A stretch of 64,000 nucleotides of DNA, from NCBI RefSeq assembly GCF_042660205.1, contig NZ_JBHSTQ010000001.1:343670-407669 (forward strand). Direction: 5' to 3'. The stretch comes from Sporolactobacillus kofuensis. Its GTDB lineage: Bacteria > Bacillota > Bacilli > Bacillales > Sporolactobacillaceae. Each line of letters begins with the position of its first letter. The stretch's first letter is position 1. The notes under the pieces are model-generated. The model saw only the letters and a list, made by a program, of their open reading frames with translations, made no database searches and had not been told where the DNA came from. Shown one piece after another: positions 8,314 to 17,825 of the stretch. Both the position numbers and the translations under genes were made by a program.

Positions 8314-10629
8314 TTAGAATTCACTACGTTCCTGTTCGGTCAGCTGTTTTTCTAATTTATCTTTGGACATCAATACCTGTCGAGGCTTGCTTCCATTATT
8401 GGAAGAAATGACATTACGCTGCTCAAGTTCATCAACAAGACGCGCCGCACGATTGTAACCGACTCTGAAATGGCGTTGTATACTCGATACCGATGCCTGA
8501 CCTTGTTCAACGACGAAAGACATGACTTCATCAAGTAGTTCATCGACTTGATCAGAGCGTTCATAATCGGTACGAACCATTTCCGGTGAAAATAGGTAAT
8601 CCGGTTTCGGCCAGTCATGAAATGCATGAGTCACAAGATTAATTTCCTCATCCGACACATAGCATGCCTGCAGTCGGCGAAGACTACGTGATCCATTCTC
8701 CGCAAACAACAAATCGCCTCGTCCAAGCAATCTTTCGGCACCACCACAATCCAGTATTGTTCGGGAATCCGTTTGTGAAGACACACTGAAAGCAATCCGT
8801 GTCGGTATGTTTGATTTTATTAAGCCGGTAATCACATCTACTGATGGGCGCTGCGTGGCAACAAGTAAATGGATGCCTGCGGCCCGAGCTTTCTGAGCAA
8901 TTCGGCATATAGACTCTTCAACATCCTGAGGAGAGACCATCATAAGATCAGCAAGTTCATCAATGATGATGACAATATTGGGGATCTTCTCGCTCTGAGT
9001 CTCACCTTCACGTACTTTATTATTGTAGCCTTTCATATCACGCACTGCGTTTTGTGCAAAGAGCCGATATCTTCGTTCCATTTCATCAACCGCCCATTTG
9101 AGTGCGGCAGCTGCTTCTTTAGGTTCTGTAATCACAGGTGCAGCTAAATGTGGTATTTCTTGGTACGGAGCCAGCTCAACGACTTTAGGGTCGATCAGCA
9201 GGAAACGAAGATCTTCCGGAGTCGTCCGGTAAATTAAGCTTAAGATTAACGAGTGAATACATACACTTTTTCCTGATCCGGTTGCACCTGCAATTAGGCC
9301 ATGTGGCATTTTTGCCAAATCCGTAACCACTTGGTTGCCCGAGACATCCTGGCCGAGTGCCGCAGTCAATGGTGCTTTACTATTCTGATAGTCCGATGAG
9401 GTCAGTAATTCCTTAAGCAATACCGGCTTGCGAACCTTATTTGGAATTTCAATGCCGACAGCACTTGTTCCAGGTACAGGAGCGATTCGGATTTGCTTTG
9501 CTGCTAGACTGAGCTTAATATCCTCGTTCAAACTGAGCACTTTATTGATTTTCACACCTGGATGGAGATGTAGATCAAATCGTGTTACACTGGGGCCCTG
9601 CACAAAACCAATCACATCAGCATCTACATGAAAATTTTCAAGCGTCTCAATTAAGATCGCCTTCTTCTCTTGAATCCATGTATCACTGTCTTTCTCGGAC
9701 TGCGGCGAATCCTTTAGTAGGTCAAGCGAGAGCTGTAATTGCGGACGCTCCGCTGTCGCTGATACTGTGTGAACTGGCGCCTCATGTATTGGTGCCGACT
9801 TTGATACATTTCTATCCGATTTAAACATCAATACATTAAAAGGTACTCTTGATTGAGTATCCTGACGATGTGGTGATCGGGGAAGACGACTGTTGATTTT
9901 CATCATTTGATGGTGTTGCCGAACCGGTGGTTGTTGTACCTCTGCTTGCGGGCCATCAGTATTCGGCATCTCATTAAGTGTTGGATTTACGGTTGACGTC
10001 GGTTGCTCTTGAGCATCAGTCATATTCGAGTGATCTCGTTGTTCACTTCGCTCATCGATGTGCTGCGGTGCTCGGTTGGTTTGCTCCGCATTTCTATACA
10101 TTATTTTCTTGTTTTGGTCATGAAATACTTCCGCTTTTCTGCTTAGCGATGGCTGATCAATAATTTCTTTATCAACTACGTGAGCATCGGAATTCCTTTG
10201 CACTGGATTATGTAATTGTTCCTCTTTTTTCCGTTCTAAGATTTGCTGTTTTTCCTGTGCTTCCTTTTCCGCATCTAGATAATAGTCGGATTCTGGATTC
10301 CCCTGATAAAAATTTGCAGGTGGTTGACGATAGCCAAATACTGGAGAAGGGACCTTGGTTGGGCGGAATGGTGCCTTTTTTCTTTGGCGAGGTCCTCTAT
10401 CCTGAATACCCTCTTCTGTTTCACGCTTTAATGGGACTTTTGGCTTCGTCAATTCATGAAGCTCTTCGCCAGGATATCGGGCAAGCATTTTCACGTCAAC
10501 TTTTCGTTGTGTATCTGTAAAACGACCTACACGTGATTGAGGTTGCTGAGTTATACGATTCGCTTCTTGATCATTGTCAGCATCTTCATCATCTAAGCTG
10601 AAAAAGCGACGCCACCAGCTATCGGTCAT
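8314..10629 (-). CDS. sftA: DNA translocase SftA (FtsK/SpoIIIE family, soluble)
   Basis: This 771-residue ATPase pumps chromosome termini away from the division septum before closure. It has no membrane helices, which separates SftA from SpoIIIE. Residues 1 to about 300 form a low-complexity Gln/Arg/Pro-rich linker that is shorter than in B. subtilis. The motor follows, with Walker A GATGSGKS (near 450) and Walker B IVIIIDELADLM. The C-terminal winged-helix gamma domain ends with QRHFRVGYNRAARLVDELE. It is the last gene of a minus-strand operon DUF84-ytpQ-ytpR-sftA, 27 bases after ytpR. Confidence 0.93.
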   Translation of the reverse strand: MTDSWWRRFFSLDDEDADNDQEANRITQQPQSRVGRFTDTQRKVDVKMLARYPGEELHELTKPKVPLKRETEEGIQDRGPRQRKKAPFRPTKVPSPVFGYRQPPANFYQGNPESDYYLDAEKEAQEKQQILERKKEEQLHNPVQRNSDAHVVDKEIIDQPSLSRKAEVFHDQNKKIMYRNAEQTNRAPQHIDERSEQRDHSNMTDAQEQPTSTVNPTLNEMPNTDGPQAEVQQPPVRQHHQMMKINSRLPRSPHRQDTQSRVPFNVLMFKSDRNVSKSAPIHEAPVHTVSATAERPQLQLSLDLLKDSPQSEKDSDTWIQEKKAILIETLENFHVDADVIGFVQGPSVTRFDLHLHPGVKINKVLSLNEDIKLSLAAKQIRIAPVPGTSAVGIEIPNKVRKPVLLKELLTSSDYQNSKAPLTAALGQDVSGNQVVTDLAKMPHGLIAGATGSGKSVCIHSLILSLIYRTTPEDLRFLLIDPKVVELAPYQEIPHLAAPVITEPKEAAAALKWAVDEMERRYRLFAQNAVRDMKGYNNKVREGETQSEKIPNIVIIIDELADLMMVSPQDVEESICRIAQKARAAGIHLLVATQRPSVDVITGLIKSNIPTRIAFSVSSQTDSRTILDCGGAERLLGRGDLLFAENGSRSLRRLQACYVSDEEINLVTHAFHDWPKPDYLFSPEMVRTDYERSDQVDELLDEVMSFVVEQGQASVSSIQRHFRVGYNRAARLVDELEQRNVISSNNGSKPRQVLMSKDKLEKQLTEQERSEF

Positions 10630-10656
10630 TGCGATTCACCTCACCTTTTGTGACTC

Positions 10657-11286
10657 TTAATACGATTTCTGAACTTTTGATGCCACATCTAAATAAAAAT
10701 CTAATCCTGTCTTCGTATCAGGAGCAAGAACAAGTATCCCGCGCTTTTGCGGTGCATTTGGCAGAGCAAGTTCACGTGCAGAGCAGATCATTCCGTCTGA
10801 CGCCACGCCTCTTAAGACTGTCGGACGAATGATTAAGCCACTGGGCATTAAGGCGCCTAGTTTTGCTACAACGACTTTCTGACCTTGATCAATATTAGGT
10901 GCACCACAAACAATTTGCAATGTTTCCTGCCCGCATTCGACGCGACAAACATGCATATGGTCTGAGTCAGGGTGTTTCTCCATGGCTAGTACGTGACCGG
11001 TAACTATTAATGGTTGTAGATCATTTGGAAGCATTGTCTCTATGCCAGATTCAGTCAACTTTTGATTGAGTCGATCAATGAGTTGAAGATCCGGTTTCAC
11101 TTGTCCGGAAGTAAGGCCATCAAGAAAGCTGGATACATGAAAGAAATTGATACCAAGTGTTTCCTTTGTCTCACGATCATAGATTCTTGTGACGTCACCA
11201 TTACTTTGAAGTGCTTGATTTTCTCCCTCCTTCACGTACACGATTAATGTGTCTCCTATTCCCTCACGATTATAATAAAGAATCAT
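10657..11286 (-). CDS. ytpR: YtpR, tRNA-binding OB-fold protein
   Basis: The protein is about 209 residues. The N-terminal DUF4479 domain (MILYYNREGIGDTLIV) is followed by a Trbp111-like tRNA-binding OB fold, the same module as the PheT N-terminus, with HPDSDHMHVCRVECG, IVCGAPNI, VVVAKLGALMPSG and SDGMICSARELAL. It probably binds tRNA or structured RNA; the physiological role is unknown. ATG 11286 has GGAG seven bases upstream; a GTG three bases earlier is too close to it. It lies in the operon with ytpQ and sftA. Confidence 0.92.
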   Translation of the reverse strand: MILYYNREGIGDTLIVYVKEGENQALQSNGDVTRIYDRETKETLGINFFHVSSFLDGLTSGQVKPDLQLIDRLNQKLTESGIETMLPNDLQPLIVTGHVLAMEKHPDSDHMHVCRVECGQETLQIVCGAPNIDQGQKVVVAKLGALMPSGLIIRPTVLRGVASDGMICSARELALPNAPQKRGILVLAPDTKTGLDFYLDVASKVQKSY

Positions 11287-11326
11287 CACTTTACTCCTTC
11301 CAGAATTGGCAATACCATGTTACATG

Positions 11327-12139
11327 TTACCGTTTTGATTTACCCGGCATTGGCCGTTTATTGGCCATAATGAATATAGGCTCGAGTTTCCCTTTTTCAA
11401 TGATAAAGGGAAGCATGGTTATTCTAATAGTTCCTGATGTATAGAACTTCATCGTCATCTGCGCTAGAATATCATAACCTTCCGGATTCACAACATCACC
11501 GAAAATCAATACATCCTGATGTGGAATCGCAACGGTTAAATCTCCATGCGCTTTTGCCTGCATATCTGAGACCAGCTTCCGATTCAGTATTCGGCTGGCA
11601 TCAAAACCATCATTCGTGTGTATAAAATAGAAAGTATTGTTCTTCACTACATCTTTTTTTATTTTTATTGGCAAGGCACTTAGGTTAAACGATGCTAATT
11701 CGATCAATGACTGCTCATCCAAACCTTCCTGATCCAGAAATTGGTCATCGATGAGCCGGCAGGCATCGCCGAGGTCTAGTGCATAAAAAATTTTCGTTTC
11801 AGCAGTATGCGCGCTTGTAATCAACCGTCGACCATCCGATGTATGGTCAGGAAAAGATGCCGAGCGAATTACCGGGAAAATTTTGCTTTCCTTTCCCTTC
11901 AAATGCGGCGCACTTGCCATGGCATGTAGTCCACGATCAATAGCAAGGATTGTCTGATTCAGTGCTTCTTCGCCATCTTCATGATAACGCCTCAGAAGTT
12001 CTGAGAGCGAAAGACTTACACCTTGTCCGCTTGTCCTCTGCTCAATACGCATGTGTTCTTTTGCTTTGTCCACATGGATCGTTCGTCCTTCGGTAGTCAA
12101 TTGGCGATCAAGGATTTTTATCATTTCCGCTAAGTCCAT
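11327..12139 (-). CDS. ytpQ: YtpQ, DUF1444 family protein
   Basis: This 270-residue cytosolic protein matches the family length (269 in B. subtilis). No catalytic motif is recognisable, and the function of DUF1444 is unknown. I place the start at ATG 12139 (MDLAEMIKILDRQL), nine bases after AGGAG; upstream in-frame codons lack a ribosome site, although ATG 12145 is possible. The gene is conserved next to ytpR in B. subtilis, so the operon arrangement supports the identity. Confidence 0.85.
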   Translation of the reverse strand: MDLAEMIKILDRQLTTEGRTIHVDKAKEHMRIEQRTSGQGVSLSLSELLRRYHEDGEEALNQTILAIDRGLHAMASAPHLKGKESKIFPVIRSASFPDHTSDGRRLITSAHTAETKIFYALDLGDACRLIDDQFLDQEGLDEQSLIELASFNLSALPIKIKKDVVKNNTFYFIHTNDGFDASRILNRKLVSDMQAKAHGDLTVAIPHQDVLIFGDVVNPEGYDILAQMTMKFYTSGTIRITMLPFIIEKGKLEPIFIMANKRPMPGKSKR

Positions 12140-12251
12140 TGTCATCAGCTCCTTTTCTTTCCAACTAGAACACCGTTCAGGCACAAGAAATTTCTTAAAA
12201 CAGATATGGTATTAGTTTAGCATAGACTAGCTTGTAATTTAACAGAAACAC

Positions 12252-12788
12252 TTAGCTTTCCAGATCTTGCAAGCTTTTCTGATGCGCATACATACCTTCA
12301 ATAAGTTTCAGAATATGGAAGAACATCTCTGTTCGAGTCACTCTTCCTTCAGTTAAAATGCCAATTGTTCCGCCATGAGTGCGTACATTTTTCTGATGCG
12401 CATAGAGATCAGCAATGTCTCCGAGCTCCTGACCGGCTCGAACACCTTTGGCTAATAGTTCAGGGAGTAGAATTCTTGCACCGCCGGCACTGATCACATG
12501 TCCGGAACGGTCTGCAGCAGCTGCCCAATTACAAAGATACAGCTCTCCTTCGATATCCTCCACGCCACCTTCCATGCCAACACCGAAGGAAACTTCTTGA
12601 TCATAAGCGAGTACTGCTTTTGCTCGATTTATTGAACCTTGTCGCGTTTCAAGATCAGTCATCGGCATGGCAGACACACCAGAAGGTACATCAAAACTAC
12701 GAATGCTTGCATCACGGTGACTTTCTTGAATGAGCTGCCTCACTGCTTCTATTTTTGCCGGATTTTTCGTACCCACACCAATAATCAT
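12252..12788 (-). CDS. DUF84 family inosine/xanthosine triphosphatase
   Basis: This 178-residue protein belongs to the YjjX/DUF84 group, which hydrolyses ITP and XTP to keep non-canonical purines out of nucleic acid. Visible signatures are the N-terminal VGTKNPAKIEAVRQ, SFDVPSGVSAMPMTDLETRQG, SFGVGMEGGVE and the C-terminal GGTIGILTEGRVTRTE. It begins the minus-strand group that continues with ytpQ, after a gap of about 110 bases. The family call is firm, the exact substrate an inference. Confidence 0.85.
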   Translation of the reverse strand: MIIGVGTKNPAKIEAVRQLIQESHRDASIRSFDVPSGVSAMPMTDLETRQGSINRAKAVLAYDQEVSFGVGMEGGVEDIEGELYLCNWAAAADRSGHVISAGGARILLPELLAKGVRAGQELGDIADLYAHQKNVRTHGGTIGILTEGRVTRTEMFFHILKLIEGMYAHQKSLQDLES

Positions 12789-12952
12789 TAGTGATTTCCT
12801 TCTTTCTGCATCTGATTAACGATTTTGTTTGTCAATGAACGGAAATAAGTCTATAAATAAAAGAAAGACCTTAGCTATTTTTTAAGGTATGACTGCGACT
12901 GATTTCGGCCCAATCTCCATTGCCTAACATACTGTAGAACGGAGGAATGATC

Positions 12953-13273
12953 ATGAGCAATCGACTCGGTGCAGCAATAGTTGTCGGCACAATTACCGGT
13001 TATCTTGCCGGGATTGCCACATGCCAATTCATTAATAAGAAAGGTTCCTTAAGTTCAGAAAACGTATTAGCACGTGTTAAAAAAGCAGTAAGCGAACAAT
13101 GGCCAATAAATGGGGCATGGATATACCTTTCCCCTCAGTCATGGTCTAAAGACGATTTCACCCATTTTGTGTACAAAGGCGGTCTAACTTCTGATGAAGA
13201 CGGAATCATTCACCATTTTGATTTTGTCGCTGATGCGCATACAGGATCATTATTGGAACTTAAAGCGCAATAA
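12953..13273 (+). CDS. YtzB-like small PepSY-domain protein
   Basis: This 106-residue protein has an N-terminal membrane segment (about residues 5-26, LGAAIVVGTITGYLAGIATC) and one PepSY-like domain (KGGLTSDEDGIIHHFDFVADAHTGSLLEL). PepSY modules often bind or inhibit peptidases; an extracytoplasmic location is likely. ATG 12953 is seven bases after GGAGG; the in-frame ATG at 12947 almost touches it. It is transcribed alone, divergently from the DUF84 gene and convergently with trmB, as ytzB is placed near ytmQ/P in B. subtilis. Confidence 0.75.
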   Translation: MSNRLGAAIVVGTITGYLAGIATCQFINKKGSLSSENVLARVKKAVSEQWPINGAWIYLSPQSWSKDDFTHFVYKGGLTSDEDGIIHHFDFVADAHTGSLLELKAQ

Positions 13274-13316
13274 AGAGAAGATCAGACGTACATCCAGTGA
13301 AGAAGAACATAAAAGA

Positions 13317-13347
13317 ACCGGCCCCTGCTATTCGCTTGGGGCCTTGT
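13317..13347. terminator. Terminator between ytzB-like gene and trmB
   Basis: GGCCCC (13320-13325) pairs with GGGGCC (13338-13343), flanked by A-rich and T-rich sequence, between two converging genes. Confidence 0.6.
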
Positions 13348-13348
13348 T

Positions 13349-13990
13349 TCATTCATTGGATATTGCCTCGCAACGATAGATGCGCTGGCCTTTTTCCGAG
13401 AATTTTTCTTCATACTCCGTGACGACATTATCATTAACCTTTGCATGATGCAGATCAAGGCTGATGTTTTGTAGCGTAAATCCATATTTGGAAAAGCTCT
13501 CAAGTGAGTATTCAAACAACCCTTGATTATCCGTTTTAAAATGTAGGATGCCACCTTTTTTTAACACATACTCATATTGAGCAAGGAATGCAGAATAGGT
13601 GAGTCTACGTTTCTCATGACGATTTTTCGGCCAAGGATCACAGAAATTGAGATAAAGTGCATCCACTTCGTCTTCAGCAAAAAACTCCGTTAATCCTCTT
13701 GCGTCTTCATTTATTAATCGGACATTATTAAGATCATCATCCAAGCATTTCTCTAGTGCACCAACAATAACACTCTCATGTAGTTCAATACCTACGAAAT
13801 TGTTATTCGGGTACTTCTTAGCCATCCCTGTGATAAAACGTCCTTTTCCAGATCCAATCTCTACATGAAGCGGCGCCTCTCTATGAAATTCCTCATGCCA
13901 TTCACCGTTGTAATCTCTAGGCGACTGAATCACAATATTCGAATGGCGGTCAAGTTTTCCCCTTGCCCAAGGTTTATGGCGTACTCTCAT
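13349..13990 (-). CDS. trmB: tRNA (guanine-N7-)-methyltransferase
   Basis: This 213-residue SAM-dependent enzyme methylates G46 in the tRNA variable loop. Signatures are LHVEIGSGKGRFITGMA (SAM-binding motif I), FVGIELHESV, and the TrmB hallmark LNFCDPWPKNRHEKRRL followed by HFKTDNQGLFEYS. AAGGAG precedes the ATG. It is the ytmQ homologue and keeps its position next to ytmP, with about 240 bases between them in which I see only a short TCAGC/GCTGA palindrome (14200-14213). Confidence 0.96.
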   Translation of the reverse strand: MRVRHKPWARGKLDRHSNIVIQSPRDYNGEWHEEFHREAPLHVEIGSGKGRFITGMAKKYPNNNFVGIELHESVIVGALEKCLDDDLNNVRLINEDARGLTEFFAEDEVDALYLNFCDPWPKNRHEKRRLTYSAFLAQYEYVLKKGGILHFKTDNQGLFEYSLESFSKYGFTLQNISLDLHHAKVNDNVVTEYEEKFSEKGQRIYRCEAISNE

Positions 13991-14233
13991 GTATAACGCT
14001 CCTTTAAGCTTAAAAATTTATCAATAAACAGAACAGTACATTTCTCTATGCTATCTGTCTGCGTTTATTATTTATTTTACCATTACAAGAACAACTTCCA
14101 CAGTGCATCGGCATCGTTAAAGTGCTGCTGATCGCAAAAAAGTGCATCCCTCAGAAACAACTGAAAGATGCCCGTTCATGTCGCCCTTTATCCGGCTGTT
14201 CAGCGCATGCTGACGCCTTAATTGTCTGTACGA

Positions 14234-15130
14234 TTAATGTACAAACTTTGCAGCATACTCATTCAACCATAGTAAATCTTTTTCGAACAAGATCATTTTC
14301 TTCATTTCAGCATGTTCCTGATGCCAAAACATGAAGCGCAAAGTCATCGCTACCATATGCCAAAGGAGCCGAAGATGAAGCATGTGATTCAACTCAATCC
14401 CGTAGAGTGCAAGCCATTTCTCCCACTGATCTTCTTCAACATACCAGTACAAGAGCATGGCAAGATCCATAGCAGGATCTGCAATAACCGCCTGATCCCA
14501 ATCAACAAGATACAGATGTTGCTCATCATGACTGAGCATCCAGTTATTATGATTAATATCCGAATGGCAAACCCGTTTTATTGGATATTCTGCCATTTCT
14601 GCCGTATCTTTCAAAAAATTGATCGCTTGACAGAGTGCACGCGTCTCCTGTCGCCCCTTTGCCTGATCAACAAGGGTATTTAACATGTGTTGTGTGGTTA
14701 CCGGTTTTTTCCCAAGTCTTCTCAACATTGAGAGAAGCGGTTCAGAAGAGTGAATTTTTTTCAGCAGACCAGCAACTTGCTCTGAAGACATTTCCTTAGG
14801 CGTCAACACTCTTCCGTTCATCCACTTTTGGGCAGTAAGCACATCCCCATTATCCATGCGCCTTGTCCAAAGCAATTTAGGAACGATTCCCTCTGCAGAA
14901 AGGACAGCAAGAAAAGGGGAAGAATTTCGCTTGATAAAGAGCTTATTTCCCCCGGAACTTGCCATATAGGCTTCTCCTGTTAGTCCTCCTGCCGGAGAAA
15001 TATCCCAATCTTCGCCATCAAAAAAACTGATCAAAGCAGTCCACCATTGCCTTTCTAAGCCAGTCTTGTTCTCCGTCTCCAAAAAACAGACTATGCCTAA
15101 AAATATACCACTTTCCTGCTCAATCAACAA
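14234..15130 (-). CDS. ytmP: YtmP-like aminoglycoside/choline kinase-fold phosphotransferase
   Basis: The protein has a protein-kinase-like APH fold: GGNKLFIKRNSSPFLAVL gives the ATP-binding lysine strand, CHSDINHNNWM is the catalytic loop (family HxDxxxxN), and LYLVDWDQA supplies the metal-binding aspartate. The natural substrate is unknown. B. subtilis YtmP shares PAGG, NSSPFLAVLSAEGIVPKL and the operon position. The open frame gives 298 residues, but the start is uncertain: no good ribosome site precedes 15130, and homology begins around EDWDISPAGG (near residue 40), so translation may begin up to 35 codons later. Confidence 0.85.
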   Translation of the reverse strand: MLIEQESGIFLGIVCFLETENKTGLERQWWTALISFFDGEDWDISPAGGLTGEAYMASSGGNKLFIKRNSSPFLAVLSAEGIVPKLLWTRRMDNGDVLTAQKWMNGRVLTPKEMSSEQVAGLLKKIHSSEPLLSMLRRLGKKPVTTQHMLNTLVDQAKGRQETRALCQAINFLKDTAEMAEYPIKRVCHSDINHNNWMLSHDEQHLYLVDWDQAVIADPAMDLAMLLYWYVEEDQWEKWLALYGIELNHMLHLRLLWHMVAMTLRFMFWHQEHAEMKKMILFEKDLLWLNEYAAKFVH

Positions 15131-15160
15131 TCAAAAAAATTAAGAGATTATGATTGATTC

Positions 15161-15952
15161 TCAGTCATCAACCCTAGATTCCGCTATGGTTTCACTGTGT
15201 TGAAGAATCATCTCAGCTGCATCCAATTGTTCTCTCTTCAATAATAGTGCATGTTGATCAAGCCACTCAAACCATTTTCTCTCATTCCGGCGATCAACAA
15301 AATCCGTCTCGTAACTGCTCATCACCTGTTCAATGTAACCATCTGGTGCATAGACCGCTGTTTTAATCACCATCTCATTCAATCCATGATTTCTCAGAAA
15401 AGCAGAAACTACAGCTTTAGATCTTCTCAACGAAATTAAAGGATTGATTAATTGTTTTGTAGCGCCGCCATTTGTAATTTCACACCACGTTCTTTGTGAA
15501 ACACTTTGGAACACATGACCAGGTTCTCCAATAAGCGGATGTACGCAACAAATAAGATCGTTGCCGATGATCAAAGAATCAAGCTGAATAGAACCTGATT
15601 TTGTGAGTAGCACAGGTTGATACATAAAAAACGAGACGTCATTAATTCTGGTCAGAATTCTCCGTACCCAGTGTTCCTCTTGCAAATGCTTTGGAGACTG
15701 TGATACTTCAAATGCTGTGCGTGTCGCCCATCCCACTTGCTTTTCAAAGAACCAGTTTTCAAACTGAGCTTTTATGGATTTATTATCTTTATCGTCTCGA
15801 TCTGATTGGTCTTTAATCGTTGATGTGTTTCCCCACTTTTCTTTCCACTCTTCCATACGTCTCTTCTTTAACCAAGTGAATCGATTTGCATAAGCACGCA
15901 AATCCAACTGATAACGTGATACACATTGGTTAACCTTAATGAGTTGGGCCAT
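15161..15952 (-). CDS. ytlQ: YtlQ-like protein with a NERD-type nuclease-like domain
   Basis: This 263-residue protein has no membrane segment. Residues about 65-190 resemble the nuclease-related domain: a SGSIQLDSLIIG strand as in NERD QxD, then GEPGHVFQSVSQRTW and a late INPLISLRRSK that matches the NERD NPLxQ turn. The E-x-K pair that normally follows the D strand is not visible (it reads CCVHPLIGE), so catalytic activity is doubtful. The start has AAGGTGA upstream. The gene is flanked by ytmP and thpR, as in B. subtilis. The domain call is moderate, the function unknown. Confidence 0.65.
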   Translation of the reverse strand: MAQLIKVNQCVSRYQLDLRAYANRFTWLKKRRMEEWKEKWGNTSTIKDQSDRDDKDNKSIKAQFENWFFEKQVGWATRTAFEVSQSPKHLQEEHWVRRILTRINDVSFFMYQPVLLTKSGSIQLDSLIIGNDLICCVHPLIGEPGHVFQSVSQRTWCEITNGGATKQLINPLISLRRSKAVVSAFLRNHGLNEMVIKTAVYAPDGYIEQVMSSYETDFVDRRNERKWFEWLDQHALLLKREQLDAAEMILQHSETIAESRVDD

Positions 15953-16051
15953 TTTCTGTTCACCTTCACTGTTCTAAGCCTTCACTTATGGATGTGCTCA
16001 AAGACAAATTAATTGTCAATTACCAGTATAAAACATTCAATTGAAAAGTAG

Positions 16052-16609
16052 TTATTTTTCCAGAAAGGGAAACTCTGCAACGGATTGATATTGAGGCAGT
16101 TGTCCTGGACATACCTTAAAGAGCGACACATGAGTGACCTTCCATGTGCCACTCAAAGCCATCAGGTTTTCTAATTGTAGCTGACTGTGCATCATCCCTT
16201 CATCCCACCGTTTCGCCAATGTGATATGTGGATGAAACGTCCGGTGGTCAATCGGAATTCCATGATCCCCCAATGGTTCCCCGAGCCGCTCTCGAATCGT
16301 CATGAGCGTTTTGGAGTGCTTAACGGACGCATAGAGAACCCGTGGCCGATTCGGATCGCCAAATCCCTCCACACGAGAAAGTGTTAATGAAAAGGGAGAG
16401 AACTGCTCTGTAATTCTCTTGATTTCATTGAGAATAGTCAATCGTTGGGCGTCGTCAAGTGCCCCGAAGAAAAACAGGGTAAGATGAAAATCACGAGAAT
16501 CCGTCCAACGTTTAAAGCGCACATAAGGAGCAACCTGCTCCGAAGTTTGTTTGAGCGTAAGCGCGATCGGTTCAGGTAACGGAACAGCTAAAAAAAAATG
16601 ATCGGACAT
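16052..16609 (-). CDS. thpR: RNA 2',3'-cyclic phosphodiesterase (2'-5' RNA ligase superfamily)
   Basis: This protein of about 185 residues has the 2H phosphoesterase fold, with both catalytic motifs: HLTLFFFG (near 45) and HPHITLAKRW (near 130). It opens 2',3'-cyclic phosphates on RNA ends; ligase activity of the family is reversible and minor. ATG 16609 (MSDHFFLAVP) is nine bases after AAAGGA, so the upstream ATGs at 16636 and 16618 are not used. It corresponds to B. subtilis ytlP. Confidence 0.9.
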   Translation of the reverse strand: MSDHFFLAVPLPEPIALTLKQTSEQVAPYVRFKRWTDSRDFHLTLFFFGALDDAQRLTILNEIKRITEQFSPFSLTLSRVEGFGDPNRPRVLYASVKHSKTLMTIRERLGEPLGDHGIPIDHRTFHPHITLAKRWDEGMMHSQLQLENLMALSGTWKVTHVSLFKVCPGQLPQYQSVAEFPFLEK

Positions 16610-16823
16610 ATTTGTCATTCCTTTCGCAATGATCATACTGGTCTTAGAAGGTTATTACAAGATATTAAAGTATTTAATTATAGAAAATGCCCCTTTTTAC
16701 TAGGAAATAATCCATCGACGGTCGACCCATGATCTATTTCTCCTGTATAATGGAAATAATAAGAGGATTGTTCGGTTCATCTTCCCATATGGAAATGAAC
16801 GGAGAAGGAAAAGAGAGGTATGT

Positions 16824-17756
16824 ATGGATAAAGTCGTCCAATCAATTAATGATCTTGTTGGAAATACGCCTATGGTACGCTTGAATCGTCTTCCCGATCC
16901 AAATGGCGCCACAATTTATGTGAAACTGGAAAATTTTAATCCCACCAAAAGCGTTAAAGACCGGGCCGCCTTATACATGATCCTTGAGGCAGAGCGGGAA
17001 GGTATTCTGAAACCGGGAGCTACTGTTATTGAACCCACTTCCGGGAATATGGGCATCGGTCTTGCAATGACCGCAGTTGCCCGTGGATATAAGGCGATCA
17101 TTGTTATGCCGGATACAATGACGCAAGAGCGAATTAATTTGCTGAAGGCATTTGGAGCAGAAGTCGTACTTACTCCTGGAAAAGATAAAATGCCCGGAGC
17201 TATTAAGAAAGCAAGGGAACTTGCACAGCAACTTCCTAATAGCTATATGCCGATGCAATTTGAAAATCAGGCTAACCCTGAGGCTCATCGTAAAACAACA
17301 GCGCCTGAAATCATTGAAGACGTTCACACGCTTGGCCGACCACTTGTAGCATTCGTAGGTGCAGCGGGTACCGGAGGCACAGTAACAGGTGCCGGTACTG
17401 CTTTAAAGGAAGCTTTTCCGAATATGACCGTACATATTTGTGAGCCTGCCGGATCACCGGTATATTCTGGCGGGAAACCAGGTCGGCATAAGATTGTAGG
17501 CACGAGCCCCGGCTTTATACCGAAGACGATGGATCTTTCGATCGTTGATGAAATTATTGACGTCACGGATGAGGATGCTTATGAAATAACGCGACGTCTT
17601 GCAAGTGAGGAAGGCATTCTGTGCGGTCCTTCTTCCGGAGCCTCTGTCTATGTCGCATTGCAAGTTGCAAAACGCTTTAAGCCGGAACAATTGGTGGTAT
17701 GCATAATTAACGATACCGGAGAACGTTATTTATCCGGAGATATATTTCCACACTGA
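16824..17756 (+). CDS. YtkP-type cysteine synthase (PLP-dependent)
   Basis: This 310-residue protein is a fold-type II PLP enzyme of the O-acetylserine sulfhydrylase family, which makes cysteine from O-acetylserine and sulfide. The PLP lysine is in NPTKSVKDRAALY (near 45), the substrate loop is TSGNMGIG, the phosphate-binding glycines are GAAGTGGTVTG, and a late GPSSGAS contacts the pyridine nitrogen. GAGAGG is five bases before the ATG. B. subtilis keeps a CysK paralogue, ytkP, in this neighbourhood, so this may be a secondary enzyme rather than the main CysK. Confidence 0.9.
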   Translation: MDKVVQSINDLVGNTPMVRLNRLPDPNGATIYVKLENFNPTKSVKDRAALYMILEAEREGILKPGATVIEPTSGNMGIGLAMTAVARGYKAIIVMPDTMTQERINLLKAFGAEVVLTPGKDKMPGAIKKARELAQQLPNSYMPMQFENQANPEAHRKTTAPEIIEDVHTLGRPLVAFVGAAGTGGTVTGAGTALKEAFPNMTVHICEPAGSPVYSGGKPGRHKIVGTSPGFIPKTMDLSIVDEIIDVTDEDAYEITRRLASEEGILCGPSSGASVYVALQVAKRFKPEQLVVCIINDTGERYLSGDIFPH

Positions 17757-17761
17757 TTTTC

Positions 17762-17804
17762 AAAAGGTGTCTCAATAGTCAATTGACTGTGAGACACCTT
17801 TTTT
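17762..17804 (+). terminator. Terminator of the cysteine synthase gene
   Basis: AAAAGGTGTCTCA pairs with TGAGACACCTTTT, with TCAATTGA in the loop and T6 after it. Confidence 0.9.
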
Positions 17805-17825
17805 AAATGGGTACATGAGTGATCA

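Noticed and set aside
14122..14334. 70-codon plus-strand ORF beside ytmP
   Set aside because: No ribosome site, overlaps ytmP in antisense and has no recognisable domain.
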